Position numbers and translations under genes: made by a program. The notes under the pieces are model-generated. The model searched no databases. It had not been told where the DNA came from and worked only from the letters and a program-made list of their open reading frames with translations. A stretch of 64,000 nt of DNA from Planomonospora sp. ID82291 (lineage in GTDB: Bacteria > Actinomycetota > Actinomycetes > Streptosporangiales > Streptosporangiaceae), in NCBI RefSeq assembly GCF_015711645.1, contig NZ_JABTEX010000001.1:62001-126000 (forward strand), written 5' to 3'. This document shows, piece by piece, positions 29,329 to 38,479 of the stretch (position 1 is its first letter; the number at the start of each line of letters is the position of its first letter).

Positions 29329-30222
29329 ATGACGCGGGTGGTCGTGGTGGGCGATCTCATGACCGACGCGGTCGCGCGGGCTCGCTATCCGCTGGCCCGG
29401 GCCAGCGACACGCCGGCCGTGGTCACGATGCACGGCGGGGGGTCGGGCGCCAACATCGCCTCCTGGCTGGCGGTGGAGGGCGCGGAGGTGGCCTTCATCG
29501 GCCGCCGCGGCGCCGACATCACCGGCCGCAACCGCGACATGGAACTCATGGGGTACGGCGTCGACGCCCGGCTCGTCATGGACCCCGAGCGCCCCACCGG
29601 CACCTGCGTGGTGCTCGTCACCCACAAGGGCGAGCGGACCATGCTCTCCGACCCGGGCGCCAACGCGGCACTGTCCCCCGAGGACCTCCCCCGCGACCTG
29701 TTCGCCCAGGGCGGCCACCTGCACCTGTCGGGCTACACCCTGATCAACGAGGGCTCGCGTGAGGCCGGCCTGGCGGCCCTGGAGATGGCCGGCCGCGCCG
29801 GGATGACCGTCTCGGTCGACTGTGCCTCCTCGGCCCCGCTGGAGCGCACCGGCGCCGAGCCGTTCCTGGAGTGGACCCAGAACGCCAAGCTGCTGTTCGC
29901 CAACGCCGACCAGGCCAAGGTCCTGACCGGCCGCGACGATCCGGCCGCCGCCGCCAAGGTGCTCACCGCCTGGTTCCCCCAGGTCGTGATCAAGCTCAAC
30001 GACGAGGGCTCGCTGTGGTACTCCAACAGCCGCAGCGAACCGGTCCGGGCCTCCGCCGAGTCCGTGGAGCGCGTGGTCGACGGCACCGGCGCCGGCGACG
30101 CGTTCACCGCGGGCTTCCTGCCGGCCTGGCTGGAGGGCAAGCCCCCGGCCGAGTCTCTCGCCGCGGGCAACCGCCTGGCCGCCAGGGCCATCGCCCACCT
30201 CGGCGCCCGCCCCCGCCTCTGA
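29329..30222 (+). CDS. PfkB-family carbohydrate kinase
   Basis: A 297-residue ribokinase-like enzyme that transfers phosphate from ATP to a sugar or nucleoside. It shows the N-terminal GGGSGANIASWLA signature, PTGTCVVLVTHKGERTML, and the C-terminal PfkB signature DGTGAGDAFTAGF with the catalytic Asp. The substrate cannot be told. ATG 29329 has AAGG 11 nt upstream; the in-frame GTG at 29320 is too close to that site. It is divergent from the Pat-like gene and appears to be a single-gene unit. A 27-bp tandem duplication covers the stop codon. Confidence 0.9.
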   Translation: MTRVVVVGDLMTDAVARARYPLARASDTPAVVTMHGGGSGANIASWLAVEGAEVAFIGRRGADITGRNRDMELMGYGVDARLVMDPERPTGTCVVLVTHKGERTMLSDPGANAALSPEDLPRDLFAQGGHLHLSGYTLINEGSREAGLAALEMAGRAGMTVSVDCASSAPLERTGAEPFLEWTQNAKLLFANADQAKVLTGRDDPAAAAKVLTAWFPQVVIKLNDEGSLWYSNSRSEPVRASAESVERVVDGTGAGDAFTAGFLPAWLEGKPPAESLAAGNRLAARAIAHLGARPRL

Positions 30223-30268
30223 CCGGCGGACTGCCCGGAGCGCCTCTGACCGGCGGACTGCCCGGAGC
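30215..30268. repeat. Tandem 27-bp duplication spanning the PfkB gene stop
   Basis: Two perfect 27-bp copies abut at 30215-30241 and 30242-30268. The first contains the last codons and TGA (30220-30222) of the kinase gene. Confidence 0.95.
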
Positions 30269-30405
30269 GTGTCCGCCCCACCGGGCCACCCGCTCATGTC
30301 CGGTGACGGCGCGCCGGTGCGCCGCGTCCGTCGGCCCGGCCGCTTCGCGGGTCCCCTCCGGCTCCCCGCCCTGTGCAGACCCGTGACGCGCCCGCATGGT
30401 GCGGG

Positions 30406-32490
30406 CTAGCTCGTCACCGCCAGGGCGAGGGGCAGCACGGCCGGGGCTCCGGCGTGGCGGAGCAGCGCGGTCCCCAGCGTCATGGTCCAGCCGGTGTCGA
30501 CGCGGTCGTCGACCAGCAGGACCGGGCCGCCCGCCTCGGCGACCGCCGCGCCGAGGGCGGAGGGCATGGCGAGCGTGGCCCGGATGGCCTGGACCCGCTG
30601 GGCGCTGTTGAAGCGCCGCGCGGGCGGCCCCGACCGGTAGCCCAGGTCGCCCAGGTAGGACAGGCGGCCGACCTGCGCCAGCCGCTCGGCCAGACTGCGG
30701 ACCAGCACCGGGCGGGTGGCCGACGGCACCGCGACCACGGCGACCGGGCGCTGCGCCCACTCCCACGACGAGAGCACGGTGACCACCGCGGCGAACACGT
30801 CGTCGGGGACCGGGCCGTCGGGGGCGCCCTCGGCCAGCAGCCCGCGCAGCCGGTTGCCCCAGCCGATGTCGGTGAGCCGGCCCAGGACCCGGCCGGGCTC
30901 GGCGCCCAGCTCGGGCTTGATCCGGCCCTTGAGGTCGCTCAGCCCGGACGGCCACTGCCGGCGCGCCTCGATCTCCACGCCGGGCCGGTGCAGGCTCTCG
31001 GCGGCGCGCTCGACCGCGCGGGCCTCGACCTCGGGCGAGCGGTGCGTCCCGGTGCAGTTGTCGCAGCGCCCGCACGGCGTGGCGGAGTCGTCGTCCAGCC
31101 GGCGGCGGAGGAACTCCTCACGGCACCCGGCGGTGTCGAGGTAGTCGAGCATGGCCTTCTGCTCGGCCTCGCGCTCGGCGGCGACCCGGGCGTAGCGGTC
31201 CGCGTCGTAGTCCCACGGCTCGCCGGTGGCCTCCCAGCCCCCCTTGACCCGGCGCACCGCGCCGTCGACGTCCAGGACCTTGAGCATGCTCTCCAGCCGG
31301 GTCCGGCTGAGGTCGACCCGGCTCTCCAGTGCGGCCGTGGACATGACCCCGCCGTCGGCCAGCGCCGCCAGCACGGTGCGCACGACCTGCTCGGGCGGGA
31401 AGGCCAGCGAGGCGAAGTAGGACCAGATCTCCCGGTCCTCGGCACCCGGCAGCAGGATCACCTCGGCCCGCTCGACCCCGCGACCGGCACGGCCGACCTG
31501 CTGGTAGTAGGCGACCGGCGACGGCGGAGCCCCGACGTGGACGACGAAGCCCAGATCGGGCTTGTCGTAGCCCATGCCCAGCGCGGAGGTGGCGACCAGC
31601 GCCTTGATCTTGTTGTCGAGCAGCGCCTGCTCGGCGGCGAGCCGCTCGGCCTGCTCGGTCTGGCCGGAGTAGGCGGCCACCTCGTGGCCCTGCTCGCGCA
31701 GGTAGGCGGCGATCTCCTGGGCGGCGGCCACGGTGAGGGTGTAGACGATGCCGGAGCCGGGCAGCTCGTGCAGGGCCTGGGCGAGCCAGGCCAGGCGCTG
31801 CTCGGCGCCGCGGAGCCGTACGACGCTCAGGTGGAGGCTCTCGCGCTCCAGCGGCCCGCGCAGCACGAGCGTCTCCTCGCCGAGCTGCTCGGCGACGTCA
31901 CGGGTGACGCGGGCGTTGGCGGTGGCGGTGGTGGCCAGCACCGGCACGCCCTCGGGCAGCTCCTCGAAGAGCGTGCGCAGCCGCCGGTAGTCGGGGCGGA
32001 AGTCGTGGCCCCAGTCGGAGATGCAGTGCGCCTCGTCCACCACGACCAGGCCCGCGCTCTCGGCGAGCTCCGGCAGGACCTGATCGCGGAACTCGGGGTT
32101 GTTGAGCCGCTCGGGGCTGACCAGCAGCACGTCGACCGCGCCCTCGGCCACCTGCCCGTAGATCTGCTCCCACTCCTCGGGGTTGGCCGAGTTGACGGTG
32201 ACCGCGTGGATCCCGGCCCGCTCGGCGGCGGCGATCTGGTTGCGCATCAGGGCCAGCAGCGGCGAGACGATGACGGTCGGCCCCTCGCCCAGCTCGCGCA
32301 GGAGCGCGGTGGCGATGAAGTAGACCGCCGACTTGCCCCAGCCGGTGCGCTGCACGACCAGGACCCGGCGCCGGTCCATGACCAGCGCCTTGATCGCCGC
32401 CCACTGGTCGTCGCGCAGCCGGGCGTGCTCTCCGGCGAGCGCCCGCAGGCGCTCCTCGGCCTCCTGGCGCAGCATCTGCTCTTCGCTCAC
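30406..32490 (-). CDS. RecQ-family helicase with C-terminal phosphoribosyltransferase-like domain
   Basis: A 694-residue SF2 helicase. Motif I is RTGWGKSAVYF (Lys53), motif II VVDEAHCISDWGHDFRPDYR (Asp152-His155), motif III TTATANARV, motif VI YYQQVGRAGR, followed by a RecQ zinc module with Cys residues in TAGCREEF and CGRCDNC. There is no HRDC domain. Instead, residues about 590-694 end in VLLVDDRVDTGWTM (657-670), which is a PRPP-binding loop of type I phosphoribosyltransferases, as in ComF. The helicase should unwind 3'-5' in recombination and repair; the role of the extra domain is unknown. Confidence 0.92.
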   Translation of the reverse strand: MSEEQMLRQEAEERLRALAGEHARLRDDQWAAIKALVMDRRRVLVVQRTGWGKSAVYFIATALLRELGEGPTVIVSPLLALMRNQIAAAERAGIHAVTVNSANPEEWEQIYGQVAEGAVDVLLVSPERLNNPEFRDQVLPELAESAGLVVVDEAHCISDWGHDFRPDYRRLRTLFEELPEGVPVLATTATANARVTRDVAEQLGEETLVLRGPLERESLHLSVVRLRGAEQRLAWLAQALHELPGSGIVYTLTVAAAQEIAAYLREQGHEVAAYSGQTEQAERLAAEQALLDNKIKALVATSALGMGYDKPDLGFVVHVGAPPSPVAYYQQVGRAGRGVERAEVILLPGAEDREIWSYFASLAFPPEQVVRTVLAALADGGVMSTAALESRVDLSRTRLESMLKVLDVDGAVRRVKGGWEATGEPWDYDADRYARVAAEREAEQKAMLDYLDTAGCREEFLRRRLDDDSATPCGRCDNCTGTHRSPEVEARAVERAAESLHRPGVEIEARRQWPSGLSDLKGRIKPELGAEPGRVLGRLTDIGWGNRLRGLLAEGAPDGPVPDDVFAAVVTVLSSWEWAQRPVAVVAVPSATRPVLVRSLAERLAQVGRLSYLGDLGYRSGPPARRFNSAQRVQAIRATLAMPSALGAAVAEAGGPVLLVDDRVDTGWTMTLGTALLRHAGAPAVLPLALAVTS

Positions 32491-32569
32491 CGGTCATTGC
32501 TATCAGGTCCCGGTGACGGTTTCGCCCCACCCGCCCCGCCCGCGCCGTCCGGCCGCACGGCGGGGGCGG

Positions 32570-32613
32570 GCCGTACCGCCCGGCGGACCGGGGACCGGGG
32601 CGGGCGGTACGGC
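32570..32613. terminator. Hairpin after the lipoprotein gene
   Basis: A 13-bp perfect stem (32570-32582 with 32601-32613) and 18-nt loop lie downstream of the minus-strand lipoprotein gene that ends at 32626 and before the helicase start at 32490, so it probably separates the two transcripts. Confidence 0.65.
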
Positions 32614-32625
32614 GCTCCCGGAAGG

Positions 32626-33453
32626 TCAGACCTCCTCCACCGACCCGCACTCCCCTTCCTCCATCGGGGCCGCGTCGTCGGCGTAAGCGTCCTGCAGCGG
32701 GCCGTCGCCGCCGCCCTCGGACCGGAAATCGGGACGGTGGAAGCGGCCGGGGAGGTCGCATTCCGTGCCCGCGCTCCACCCGTCGATGCCGTCGCCCTCC
32801 CAGTGGCGGAGCCGGCCGCCCCGCTCGTCCCGCCAGAACTCGTGGCGCGCCTTGGTGTAGGCCATCACCCGGACGATGGGCCCGGCCTTGCCCGCGGGCC
32901 GGACCGCGTAGACGAACCGCGCCTCGTACGTCACCACCAGCAGGGGGCCGACGTCCTCGTCCTTGCCCGGACCGGCGGAGAGCCTTCCCTTCACCTTGAC
33001 GCCATCGCCGACCAGTTCGGTCGTGCCGGGCGCGAAGCTGAACACCCAGGCCCGGGTGTCCTTCGTGCCGTCCTCGTGGTCGAGGTTCTTCAGGAAGAAC
33101 GTCCGCTGCTCGGGGTCGAGCAGCCAGGCGTAGGCCTCGGGCTTCCCGCCGAGCAGGCTCTGCTCGTCGAGATGGGCGGCCTCCAGCAGGCGCCTGCCGA
33201 CCTTGTAGGCCGCTCGGACGTCCTCGGCCGTGAAGCGGCCCACGGCCTCGGCCGCCGGGGCCTCGATCCCCGTGATCCCCTCGGCGAACCTCTCCGCGGG
33301 GGACCCCTCGAACGGCGCGTCCTCGGTGACCACGGCCGGATCCGCCACCGCCTCCCCGGCGGCCCTGCCCACCGCGTCGATCGCTCCGCAGCCGGTCAGC
33401 GCGCCCGCCAGGCACACGGCCGCGATCATTCGCCTCAGTCCAGGGCCATGCAC
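32626..33453 (-). CDS. Putative lipoprotein of unknown function
   Basis: A 275-residue secreted protein that I do not recognise. From GTG 33453 the N-terminus reads MHGPGLRRMIAAVCLAGALT and then Gly-Cys, a lipoprotein signal with LTGC (Cys22). The mature part is a mixed alpha/beta domain with an aromatic-rich core (FVYAVRPAGKAGPIVRVMAY, KARHEFWRDERGGRLRHWEG) and an acidic C-terminus with two late Cys residues. An ATG at 33429 is also possible, but would drop the two Arg residues of the signal. It is divergent from a GNAT gene 69 bp away. Confidence 0.7.
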   Translation of the reverse strand: MHGPGLRRMIAAVCLAGALTGCGAIDAVGRAAGEAVADPAVVTEDAPFEGSPAERFAEGITGIEAPAAEAVGRFTAEDVRAAYKVGRRLLEAAHLDEQSLLGGKPEAYAWLLDPEQRTFFLKNLDHEDGTKDTRAWVFSFAPGTTELVGDGVKVKGRLSAGPGKDEDVGPLLVVTYEARFVYAVRPAGKAGPIVRVMAYTKARHEFWRDERGGRLRHWEGDGIDGWSAGTECDLPGRFHRPDFRSEGGGDGPLQDAYADDAAPMEEGECGSVEEV

Positions 33454-33522
33454 CGGCGCATCGTAGTGAAGGTGATCTCCACCGGTACATCCGGATACGG
33501 GCACCGGCGAGGACGTGGTTTC

Positions 33523-34113
33523 ATGAGGCTCACTATGGACGTCACCACCTGGTACCTCGAGCAGACCTCCCCCGCCGACCTGCGCCCCGCCGAACCTCCG
33601 GTGATCGAGCTCGACGTCGTGCGCGCCGAGGTCGCCTCCCCGGAGTTCAGCCGTTTCCTCTACACCGCCGTGGGCGGCGACTGGCAGTGGACCGACCGGC
33701 TGCCGTGGACCTGGCGGCAGTGGGCGGACCACCTGGACCGGGGTGTGGAGACCTGGGTGGCCTACCACCGCGGCACCCCCGCCGGGTACGCCGAACTGCT
33801 CCCGCAGGACGACGCGGCGGTCCAGATCATCTGCTTCGGTCTCCTGCCCTGGGCGATCGGCAGGGGCGCGGGCGGGCACCTGCTGGAGGCAGGCACGGCA
33901 CGCGCCTGGGACCTGGCCGAGCGCCTGCCGGACCGCGAGCCGACCCGCCGGGTGTGGCTGCACACCTGCTCCCTGGACGGCCCGGCGGCGCTGGCCAACT
34001 ACCGGGCGCGGGGGTTCCGGGTCTACGACACCCGGACCGGCGTCCCGGGCGACGCGGACGAGGGCTCCACCCCCGGTCCCTGGCCCGGCGCCGGTCGGCG
34101 CGACCGCGGGTGA
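33523..34113 (+). CDS. GNAT family N-acetyltransferase
   Basis: A 196-residue acetyltransferase: a substrate half with DWQWTDRLPWTWRQWADHL, then TPAGYAELLPQDDAAVQIICF and the acetyl-CoA loop IGRGAGGHLLEAGTARAW, followed by VWLHTCSLDGPAALANYRARGFRVY. The acceptor is unknown. ATG 33523 is taken as start; another ATG four codons on is possible. It lies 83 bp upstream of parC on the same strand. Confidence 0.85.
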   Translation: MRLTMDVTTWYLEQTSPADLRPAEPPVIELDVVRAEVASPEFSRFLYTAVGGDWQWTDRLPWTWRQWADHLDRGVETWVAYHRGTPAGYAELLPQDDAAVQIICFGLLPWAIGRGAGGHLLEAGTARAWDLAERLPDREPTRRVWLHTCSLDGPAALANYRARGFRVYDTRTGVPGDADEGSTPGPWPGAGRRDRG

Positions 34114-34196
34114 CGGCCGGCGCCGACGCCGCGGGTGACGGCCTGCTTCGGCGTTGACGTCGCGGGCACTCCTTGTTCTTCGGCACAATGTTCGAT

Positions 34197-36707
34197 ATGG
34201 CCCGACGGACGACCACACCCCCCGCTGACGAGGACTTCGAAGAGCGGATCGTCGACATCGACGTTTCCGCCGAGATGCGCACCAGCTTCCTCGAGTACGC
34301 GTACTCGGTGATCTACCAGCGCGCGCTGCCCGACGCCCGGGACGGCCTCAAGCCGGTCCAGCGCCGCATCCTCTACTCGATGAGCGAGATGGGCCTGCGG
34401 CCCGACCGCGGGCACGTCAAGTCGTCGCGGGTCGTCGGCGACGTCATGGGCAAGCTGCACCCCCACGGCGACACCGCCATCTACGACGCGCTGGTCCGCA
34501 TGGCGCAGCCGTTCTCCATGCGGCTGCCGCTGATCGACGGGCACGGCAACTTCGGCTCCCCCGACGACCTGCCCGCCGCGATGCGCTACACCGAGGCGCG
34601 CCTGGCCGCCGCGGCCATGGCGATGGTGCAGTCGATCGACGAGGACACCGTCGACTTCAAACCCAACTACGACGGCCAGGAGACCGAGCCCACGGTCATG
34701 CCGTCGGCGTTCCCCAACCTCCTGGTCAACGGCGCCACCGGCATCGCGGTCGGCATGGCGACCAACATGGCCCCGCACAACCTGGTCGAGGTCGTCGCCG
34801 CCGTCCGCCACCTGATCAAGAAGCCGGACGCCACGCTCGAGGACCTGATGCGGTTCGTCCCGGGCCCCGACCTGCCCACGGGCGGCACGATCATCGGCCT
34901 GGACGGCGTCCGCGACGCCTACGCCCGCGGCCGGGGCACCTTCCGGATGCGCGCCAGGTGCGCGGTCGAGCAGGTCAGCCCCCGGCGCAAGGGCATCGTC
35001 GTCACCGAGCTGCCGTTCAACGTGGGTCCGGAGCGCGTGGTCACCAAGATCCGCGAGCTGGTCACGGCCAAGAAGCTGCACGGCATCTCCGACCTGAAGG
35101 ACCTCAGCGACCGCCACCGCGGCCTGCGGCTGGTCATCGAGATCAAGAACGGCTTCATCCCCGAAGCCGTGCTGGAGGAGCTCTACCGGCTGACGCCGAT
35201 GGAGGAGACCTTCGGCATCAACAACGTGGCGCTGGTCGACGGCCAGCCCCGCACGCTCGGGCTGCGCGAGCTGCTCCAGGTCTACGTGGACCACCGCCTC
35301 GACGTGGTCCGCCGCCGCTCGGCCCACCGCCGCCGCAAGCGCGAGGAGCGCCTGCACCTCGTCGAGGGCCTCGTCGTCGCCCTGCTCAACATCGACGAGG
35401 TCATCCGCGTCATCCGCTCCTCGGACGACTCCGCCCAGGCGCGCGAGCGCCTGATGGCCGCCTACGCGCTGTCGGACGTCCAGGCCGCCTACATCCTCGA
35501 CACCCCGCTGCGCCGGCTGACCCGCTACGACAAGCTGGAGCTGGACCGGGAGCAGGAGACCCTGCGGGCGGAGATCGCCGAGCTGACCGCGATCCTGTCC
35601 TCGGAGGACCGGCTGCGCAAGGTCGTCTCCGACGAGCTGGCCCAGGTCGCCAAGACCTACGGCACCCCCCGCCGCACGGTCCTGCTGGAGGCCTCCGGCG
35701 CTCCCAGGAAGACCGCGGCGCCGCTGGAGCTGGAGGTGCCCGACGACCCGTGCCTGGTCCTGTTCTCCTCCACCGGCCTGCTGGCCCGTACGGCCGACGC
35801 CTCCCCGCTGCCCCGCGAGGGCGGACGGTCCCCCCACGACGTGCTCGTCTCCGCGGTGCGCAGCACCGTCCGCGGCGAGGTGGGCGTGGTCACCAGCCAC
35901 GGCCGGATGATCCGGGTCCAGGTCGTGGACCTGCCGACCCTGCCCCCCTCCGCCGATCCGCCGTCCCTGTCCGGCGGCCATCCGGTCTCCGAGTACGTCG
36001 CGCTGAACCCCGGGGAGACGGTCGTGGGCATCGGCTCCCTCGACCCCGACGGGCCCGGCCTGGCGCTGGGCACCGCGCAGGGCGTGGTCAAGCGGGTCGT
36101 GCCCGACTACCCGGCCAACCGCGACGACTTCGAGGTCATCGGGCTCAGAGACGGCGACACCGTGGTGGGTGCGACGGAGCTGACCTCCGAGGAACACGAT
36201 CTGGTCTTCATCACCTCCGACGCCCAGCTCCTGCGCTTCTCCGCCTCCATCGTCCGGCCCCAGGGCCGGCCGGCGGGCGGCATGGCCGGGATCCGGCTGG
36301 ACGGGGGCGCACGGGTGATCTGGTTCGGCGGCGTGGACCCGGCTCTGGAGTCCAGGGTCGTGACGATCGCCGGTTCCTCCACCGCCCTGCCCGGCACCCA
36401 GACCGGCGGGGTCAAGATCTCCGATTTCGCCGAATACCCGGCGAAGGGCCGTGCCACCGGCGGGGTCCGCGCCCAGCGGTTCCTCAAGGGCGAGGACGTC
36501 CTGCTGCTCGCCTGGGCGGGCCCCGGGCCGGCGCGCGCCGTCTCGGCCACCGGCAAGCCGGTTCCGCTCCCCGAGGAGCTCGGCCGCCGGGACGGTTCGG
36601 GCCTCCGCCTCACCCACGCGGTCGCGGCCGTGGGCGGCGCCCTGGGCTCCTCGCCGGACGCCGCCGCCGACGAGGCCGCCGGACGGCCCCCGCAGGCGGC
36701 GGAGTAG
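34197..36707 (+). CDS. parC: DNA topoisomerase IV subunit A
   Basis: An 836-residue type IIA topoisomerase A subunit that cuts and rejoins DNA to unlink chromosomes. The winged-helix catalytic region shows [39 protein letters not shown] and the active Tyr131 in [10 protein letters not shown]-terminal beta-pinwheel follows (about 500-800). It is called ParC rather than GyrA because the N-terminus [17 protein letters not shown] matches actinobacterial ParC and parE lies close by. At the quinolone-determining positions it has Thr93 and Asp97. ATG 34197 is chosen on homology; ATG 34188 is an alternative, and no clear ribosome site is present. Confidence 0.93.
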   Translation: MARRTTTPPADEDFEERIVDIDVSAEMRTSFLEYAYSVIYQRALPDARDGLKPVQRRILYSMSEMGLRPDRGHVKSSRVVGDVMGKLHPHGDTAIYDALVRMAQPFSMRLPLIDGHGNFGSPDDLPAAMRYTEARLAAAAMAMVQSIDEDTVDFKPNYDGQETEPTVMPSAFPNLLVNGATGIAVGMATNMAPHNLVEVVAAVRHLIKKPDATLEDLMRFVPGPDLPTGGTIIGLDGVRDAYARGRGTFRMRARCAVEQVSPRRKGIVVTELPFNVGPERVVTKIRELVTAKKLHGISDLKDLSDRHRGLRLVIEIKNGFIPEAVLEELYRLTPMEETFGINNVALVDGQPRTLGLRELLQVYVDHRLDVVRRRSAHRRRKREERLHLVEGLVVALLNIDEVIRVIRSSDDSAQARERLMAAYALSDVQAAYILDTPLRRLTRYDKLELDREQETLRAEIAELTAILSSEDRLRKVVSDELAQVAKTYGTPRRTVLLEASGAPRKTAAPLELEVPDDPCLVLFSSTGLLARTADASPLPREGGRSPHDVLVSAVRSTVRGEVGVVTSHGRMIRVQVVDLPTLPPSADPPSLSGGHPVSEYVALNPGETVVGIGSLDPDGPGLALGTAQGVVKRVVPDYPANRDDFEVIGLRDGDTVVGATELTSEEHDLVFITSDAQLLRFSASIVRPQGRPAGGMAGIRLDGGARVIWFGGVDPALESRVVTIAGSSTALPGTQTGGVKISDFAEYPAKGRATGGVRAQRFLKGEDVLLLAWAGPGPARAVSATGKPVPLPEELGRRDGSGLRLTHAVAAVGGALGSSPDAAADEAAGRPPQAAE

Positions 36708-36720
36708 GGTCCGGCCGGTC

Positions 36721-36749
36721 CGGGTCCGCCGCTCCACCGGGCGGACCCG
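36721..36749. terminator. Terminator between parC and a VOC gene
   Basis: A perfect 10-bp stem (36721-36730 with 36740-36749) and 9-nt loop start 13 bp after the parC stop. The facing VOC gene ends at 36815, so it may serve both strands. A second 7-bp hairpin (CTCTCGC/GCGAGAG) follows near 36759-36781. Confidence 0.7.
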
Positions 36750-36814
36750 CCCACGGCCCTCTCGCCGGAGGTCCGCGAGAGACCGCGGGCGGGCGGTGGA
36801 CGGCGCCGCGCGTC

Positions 36815-37183
36815 TCAGTCCACGCAGAGGCAGAACGGGTGTCCCGCTGGGTCCAGATACACCCGGAACGACCCGGTCTCGTCCGGTTGGTGTGTGTGCT
36901 TGACCCCGCCCAGGGCCAGCACGGCCGCCTCGGCCTCGTCGAGATCGTCGACGGTCAGGTCCAGATGGAACTGCTGGGGGCGGGCGGGGTCGGGCCAGTC
37001 CGGCGGCCGGTGGTCGGGCGCCTTCTGGAAGGAGATGCGCTCCGCCTCCCCGGTTCCTTCGATGGTCACCCAGTCGTCCTCGACCGTGGTGGTCTTCCAG
37101 TCGAGGAGCGCACCGTAGAAGTCGGCCAGGCGGTGGGGGTCCGGGCCGTCGAGGACGACGGCCCGGATACGTGCGATTCCCAT
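36815..37183 (-). CDS. VOC family (glyoxalase-like) protein
   Basis: A 122-residue VOC protein: MGIARIRAVVLDGPDPHRLADF, then QFHLDLTVDDLDEAEAAVLALGG and the ending RVYLDPAGHPFCLCVD. This subgroup often acts as small-molecule binding or resistance proteins; no substrate can be named. ATG 37183 has GGAGG just upstream, which excludes the longer frame beginning at 37231. The hypothetical gene at 37280-37597 precedes it on the same strand. Confidence 0.85.
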   Translation of the reverse strand: MGIARIRAVVLDGPDPHRLADFYGALLDWKTTTVEDDWVTIEGTGEAERISFQKAPDHRPPDWPDPARPQQFHLDLTVDDLDEAEAAVLALGGVKHTHQPDETGSFRVYLDPAGHPFCLCVD

Positions 37184-37279
37184 GTTTCCTCCCAGAATGA
37201 CACCATCGAATACTCCATGATGGTGTTGCACTTGATCGACTCCCCCCTTCCCCCGCCCATCCGGATCATGCGCGACCGG

Positions 37280-37597
37280 TCAGGCGGGCGATCCCTGAAG
37301 GGCCGACCGGATGGCCGCCAGCAGCTGCCGCGGCTCCCCCGCCTCCCAGAAACGGACGACCCGGGCGACCTCCTCGCCCGGCCGGAACTCTCCGGTCCCC
37401 TCCGGACCGAAACATCCGACGTCCGCGAGCGCCGCCAGGAGCGGGTCGTCCTCGCCCAGCGCCTCCACGTAGACCGTCGCGTCCAGCAGCGCCAGCGCCG
37501 AGCGCGCGTTGCGTCCCCCGTCACGGGGCTCCACGCGGTCCAGTTTCCTTCTGGCCTGGGCACGCAGGTAGCCGGCCAGGGATTCGGTTCTGCTCAT
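37280..37597 (-). CDS. Hypothetical protein
   Basis: A 105-residue protein with no recognised family. It is basic at the start (LAGYLRAQARRKLDRVEPRDG) and then largely helical (NARSALALLDATVYVEALGEDD, EEVARVVRFWEAGEPRQLLAAI). No membrane segment or motif is seen. ATG 37597 is preceded by GGAAGGG; an ATG at 37615 would add six residues. Coding is supported by codon pattern and ribosome site only. Confidence 0.55.
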   Translation of the reverse strand: MSRTESLAGYLRAQARRKLDRVEPRDGGRNARSALALLDATVYVEALGEDDPLLAALADVGCFGPEGTGEFRPGEEVARVVRFWEAGEPRQLLAAIRSALQGSPA

Positions 37598-37762
37598 GGC
37601 CCTTCCCGAGGTCATTCACCGTATGTCAGAGGTCGATCACCTAAAGTGATCGACGATGCGGGATCCTAGCCGAGAAGACGGGAAGTGGTGCCCCGGAAAC
37701 CTCTATGAAACGGACATGAGGGATCATCGAGATGCTCATTTCACTGACCGAGGGGTGCGCTT

Positions 37763-38257
37763 GTGAGTGCGTTCGACGACCTGCTGACCGCCAACGAGAA
37801 GTTCTCCGCCACGTTCACCGACGCGGAGCTGACCGGCAAGGCGGCCCGGGGACTGGCCGTCGTCACCTGTATGGACTCGCGTATCGACCCGCTGGGCGTG
37901 TTCGGCCTGAAGCCCGGTGACGCCAAGATCCTGCGCAACGCCGGAGCCCGGGTCACCGACGACGTGCTGCGCACGCTCGTCCTGGCCGTCTACCTCCTGG
38001 GGGTGAACCGGGTGCTGGTCATGCCGCACACCGACTGCGGCATGTCCAAGGTCACCGACGACGACGTGCACGCGCTCGCCGCCCGGCACGGCGTCGACAC
38101 CCGCAGCCTGGAGTTCCACACGGTCCCCGACCAGGACGCCGCGCTCCGCCACGACCTGGTGCGGATCAGGACCAGTCCCTTCCTTCCGGAGGGGATGGCC
38201 GTCGGCGGCGCCATCTACGACGTGCGCACCGGAAAGCTCGTGCCGGTCGAGCTGTGA
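37763..38257 (+). CDS. Beta-class carbonic anhydrase
   Basis: A 164-residue beta-carbonic anhydrase interconverting CO2 and bicarbonate, which would support carboxylases such as acyl-CoA carboxylase. Zinc ligands are Cys36, His89 and Cys92 (VVTCMDSR, MPHTDCGM), with the Asp38-Arg40 dyad, and RNAGARVTDDVLRTL follows. The protein is at the short end of the family. GTG 37763 has GAGGGG upstream. It is convergent with parE. Confidence 0.93.
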   Translation: MSAFDDLLTANEKFSATFTDAELTGKAARGLAVVTCMDSRIDPLGVFGLKPGDAKILRNAGARVTDDVLRTLVLAVYLLGVNRVLVMPHTDCGMSKVTDDDVHALAARHGVDTRSLEFHTVPDQDAALRHDLVRIRTSPFLPEGMAVGGAIYDVRTGKLVPVEL

Positions 38258-38265
38258 GCCCCGCT

Positions 38266-38315
38266 CCGCGGAGAGGGCCGTCGGCACGCGTGGCGCTCAC
38301 CGGTCCTCTCCGCGG
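38266..38315. terminator. Hairpin after the carbonic anhydrase gene
   Basis: A perfect 11-bp inverted repeat (38266-38276 with 38305-38315) with a 28-nt loop begins 8 bp after the carbonic anhydrase stop. Confidence 0.5.
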
Positions 38316-38387
38316 GGCCGACGGGATCCGGCCTTCGGGCCGGGCCGCGGACCGGCGACCGGATCCGGCGAACGCGGACGCGACGAA

Positions 38388-38421
38388 CGCGCCGAGGCCC
38401 CGCCGGCGGGGCCTCGGCGCG
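38388..38421. terminator. 34-bp perfect palindrome between carbonic anhydrase and parE
   Basis: The sequence from 38388 to 38421 is a perfect palindrome with 17-nt arms, forming a stem of about 15 bp with a minimal loop. It lies between convergent genes and fits a bidirectional terminator. Confidence 0.8.
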
Positions 38422-38424
38422 GCG

Positions 38425-38470
38425 GCCGGAAGACGGTGGCCGGAAGCCGGAAGCCGGAAGACGGTGGCCG
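38425..38470. repeat. Direct repeat next to the parE stop
   Basis: An 18-bp word occurs at 38425-38442 and 38453-38470, separated by further copies of a GCCGGAA core. It ends 9 bp from the parE stop codon (38480). Confidence 0.75.
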
Positions 38471-38479
38471 TCGGGCGGC

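Noticed and set aside
30373-33522. Long open frame leading into the GNAT gene
   Set aside because: It is antisense of the RecQ helicase and lipoprotein genes. Only the part from ATG 33523 has a family match.
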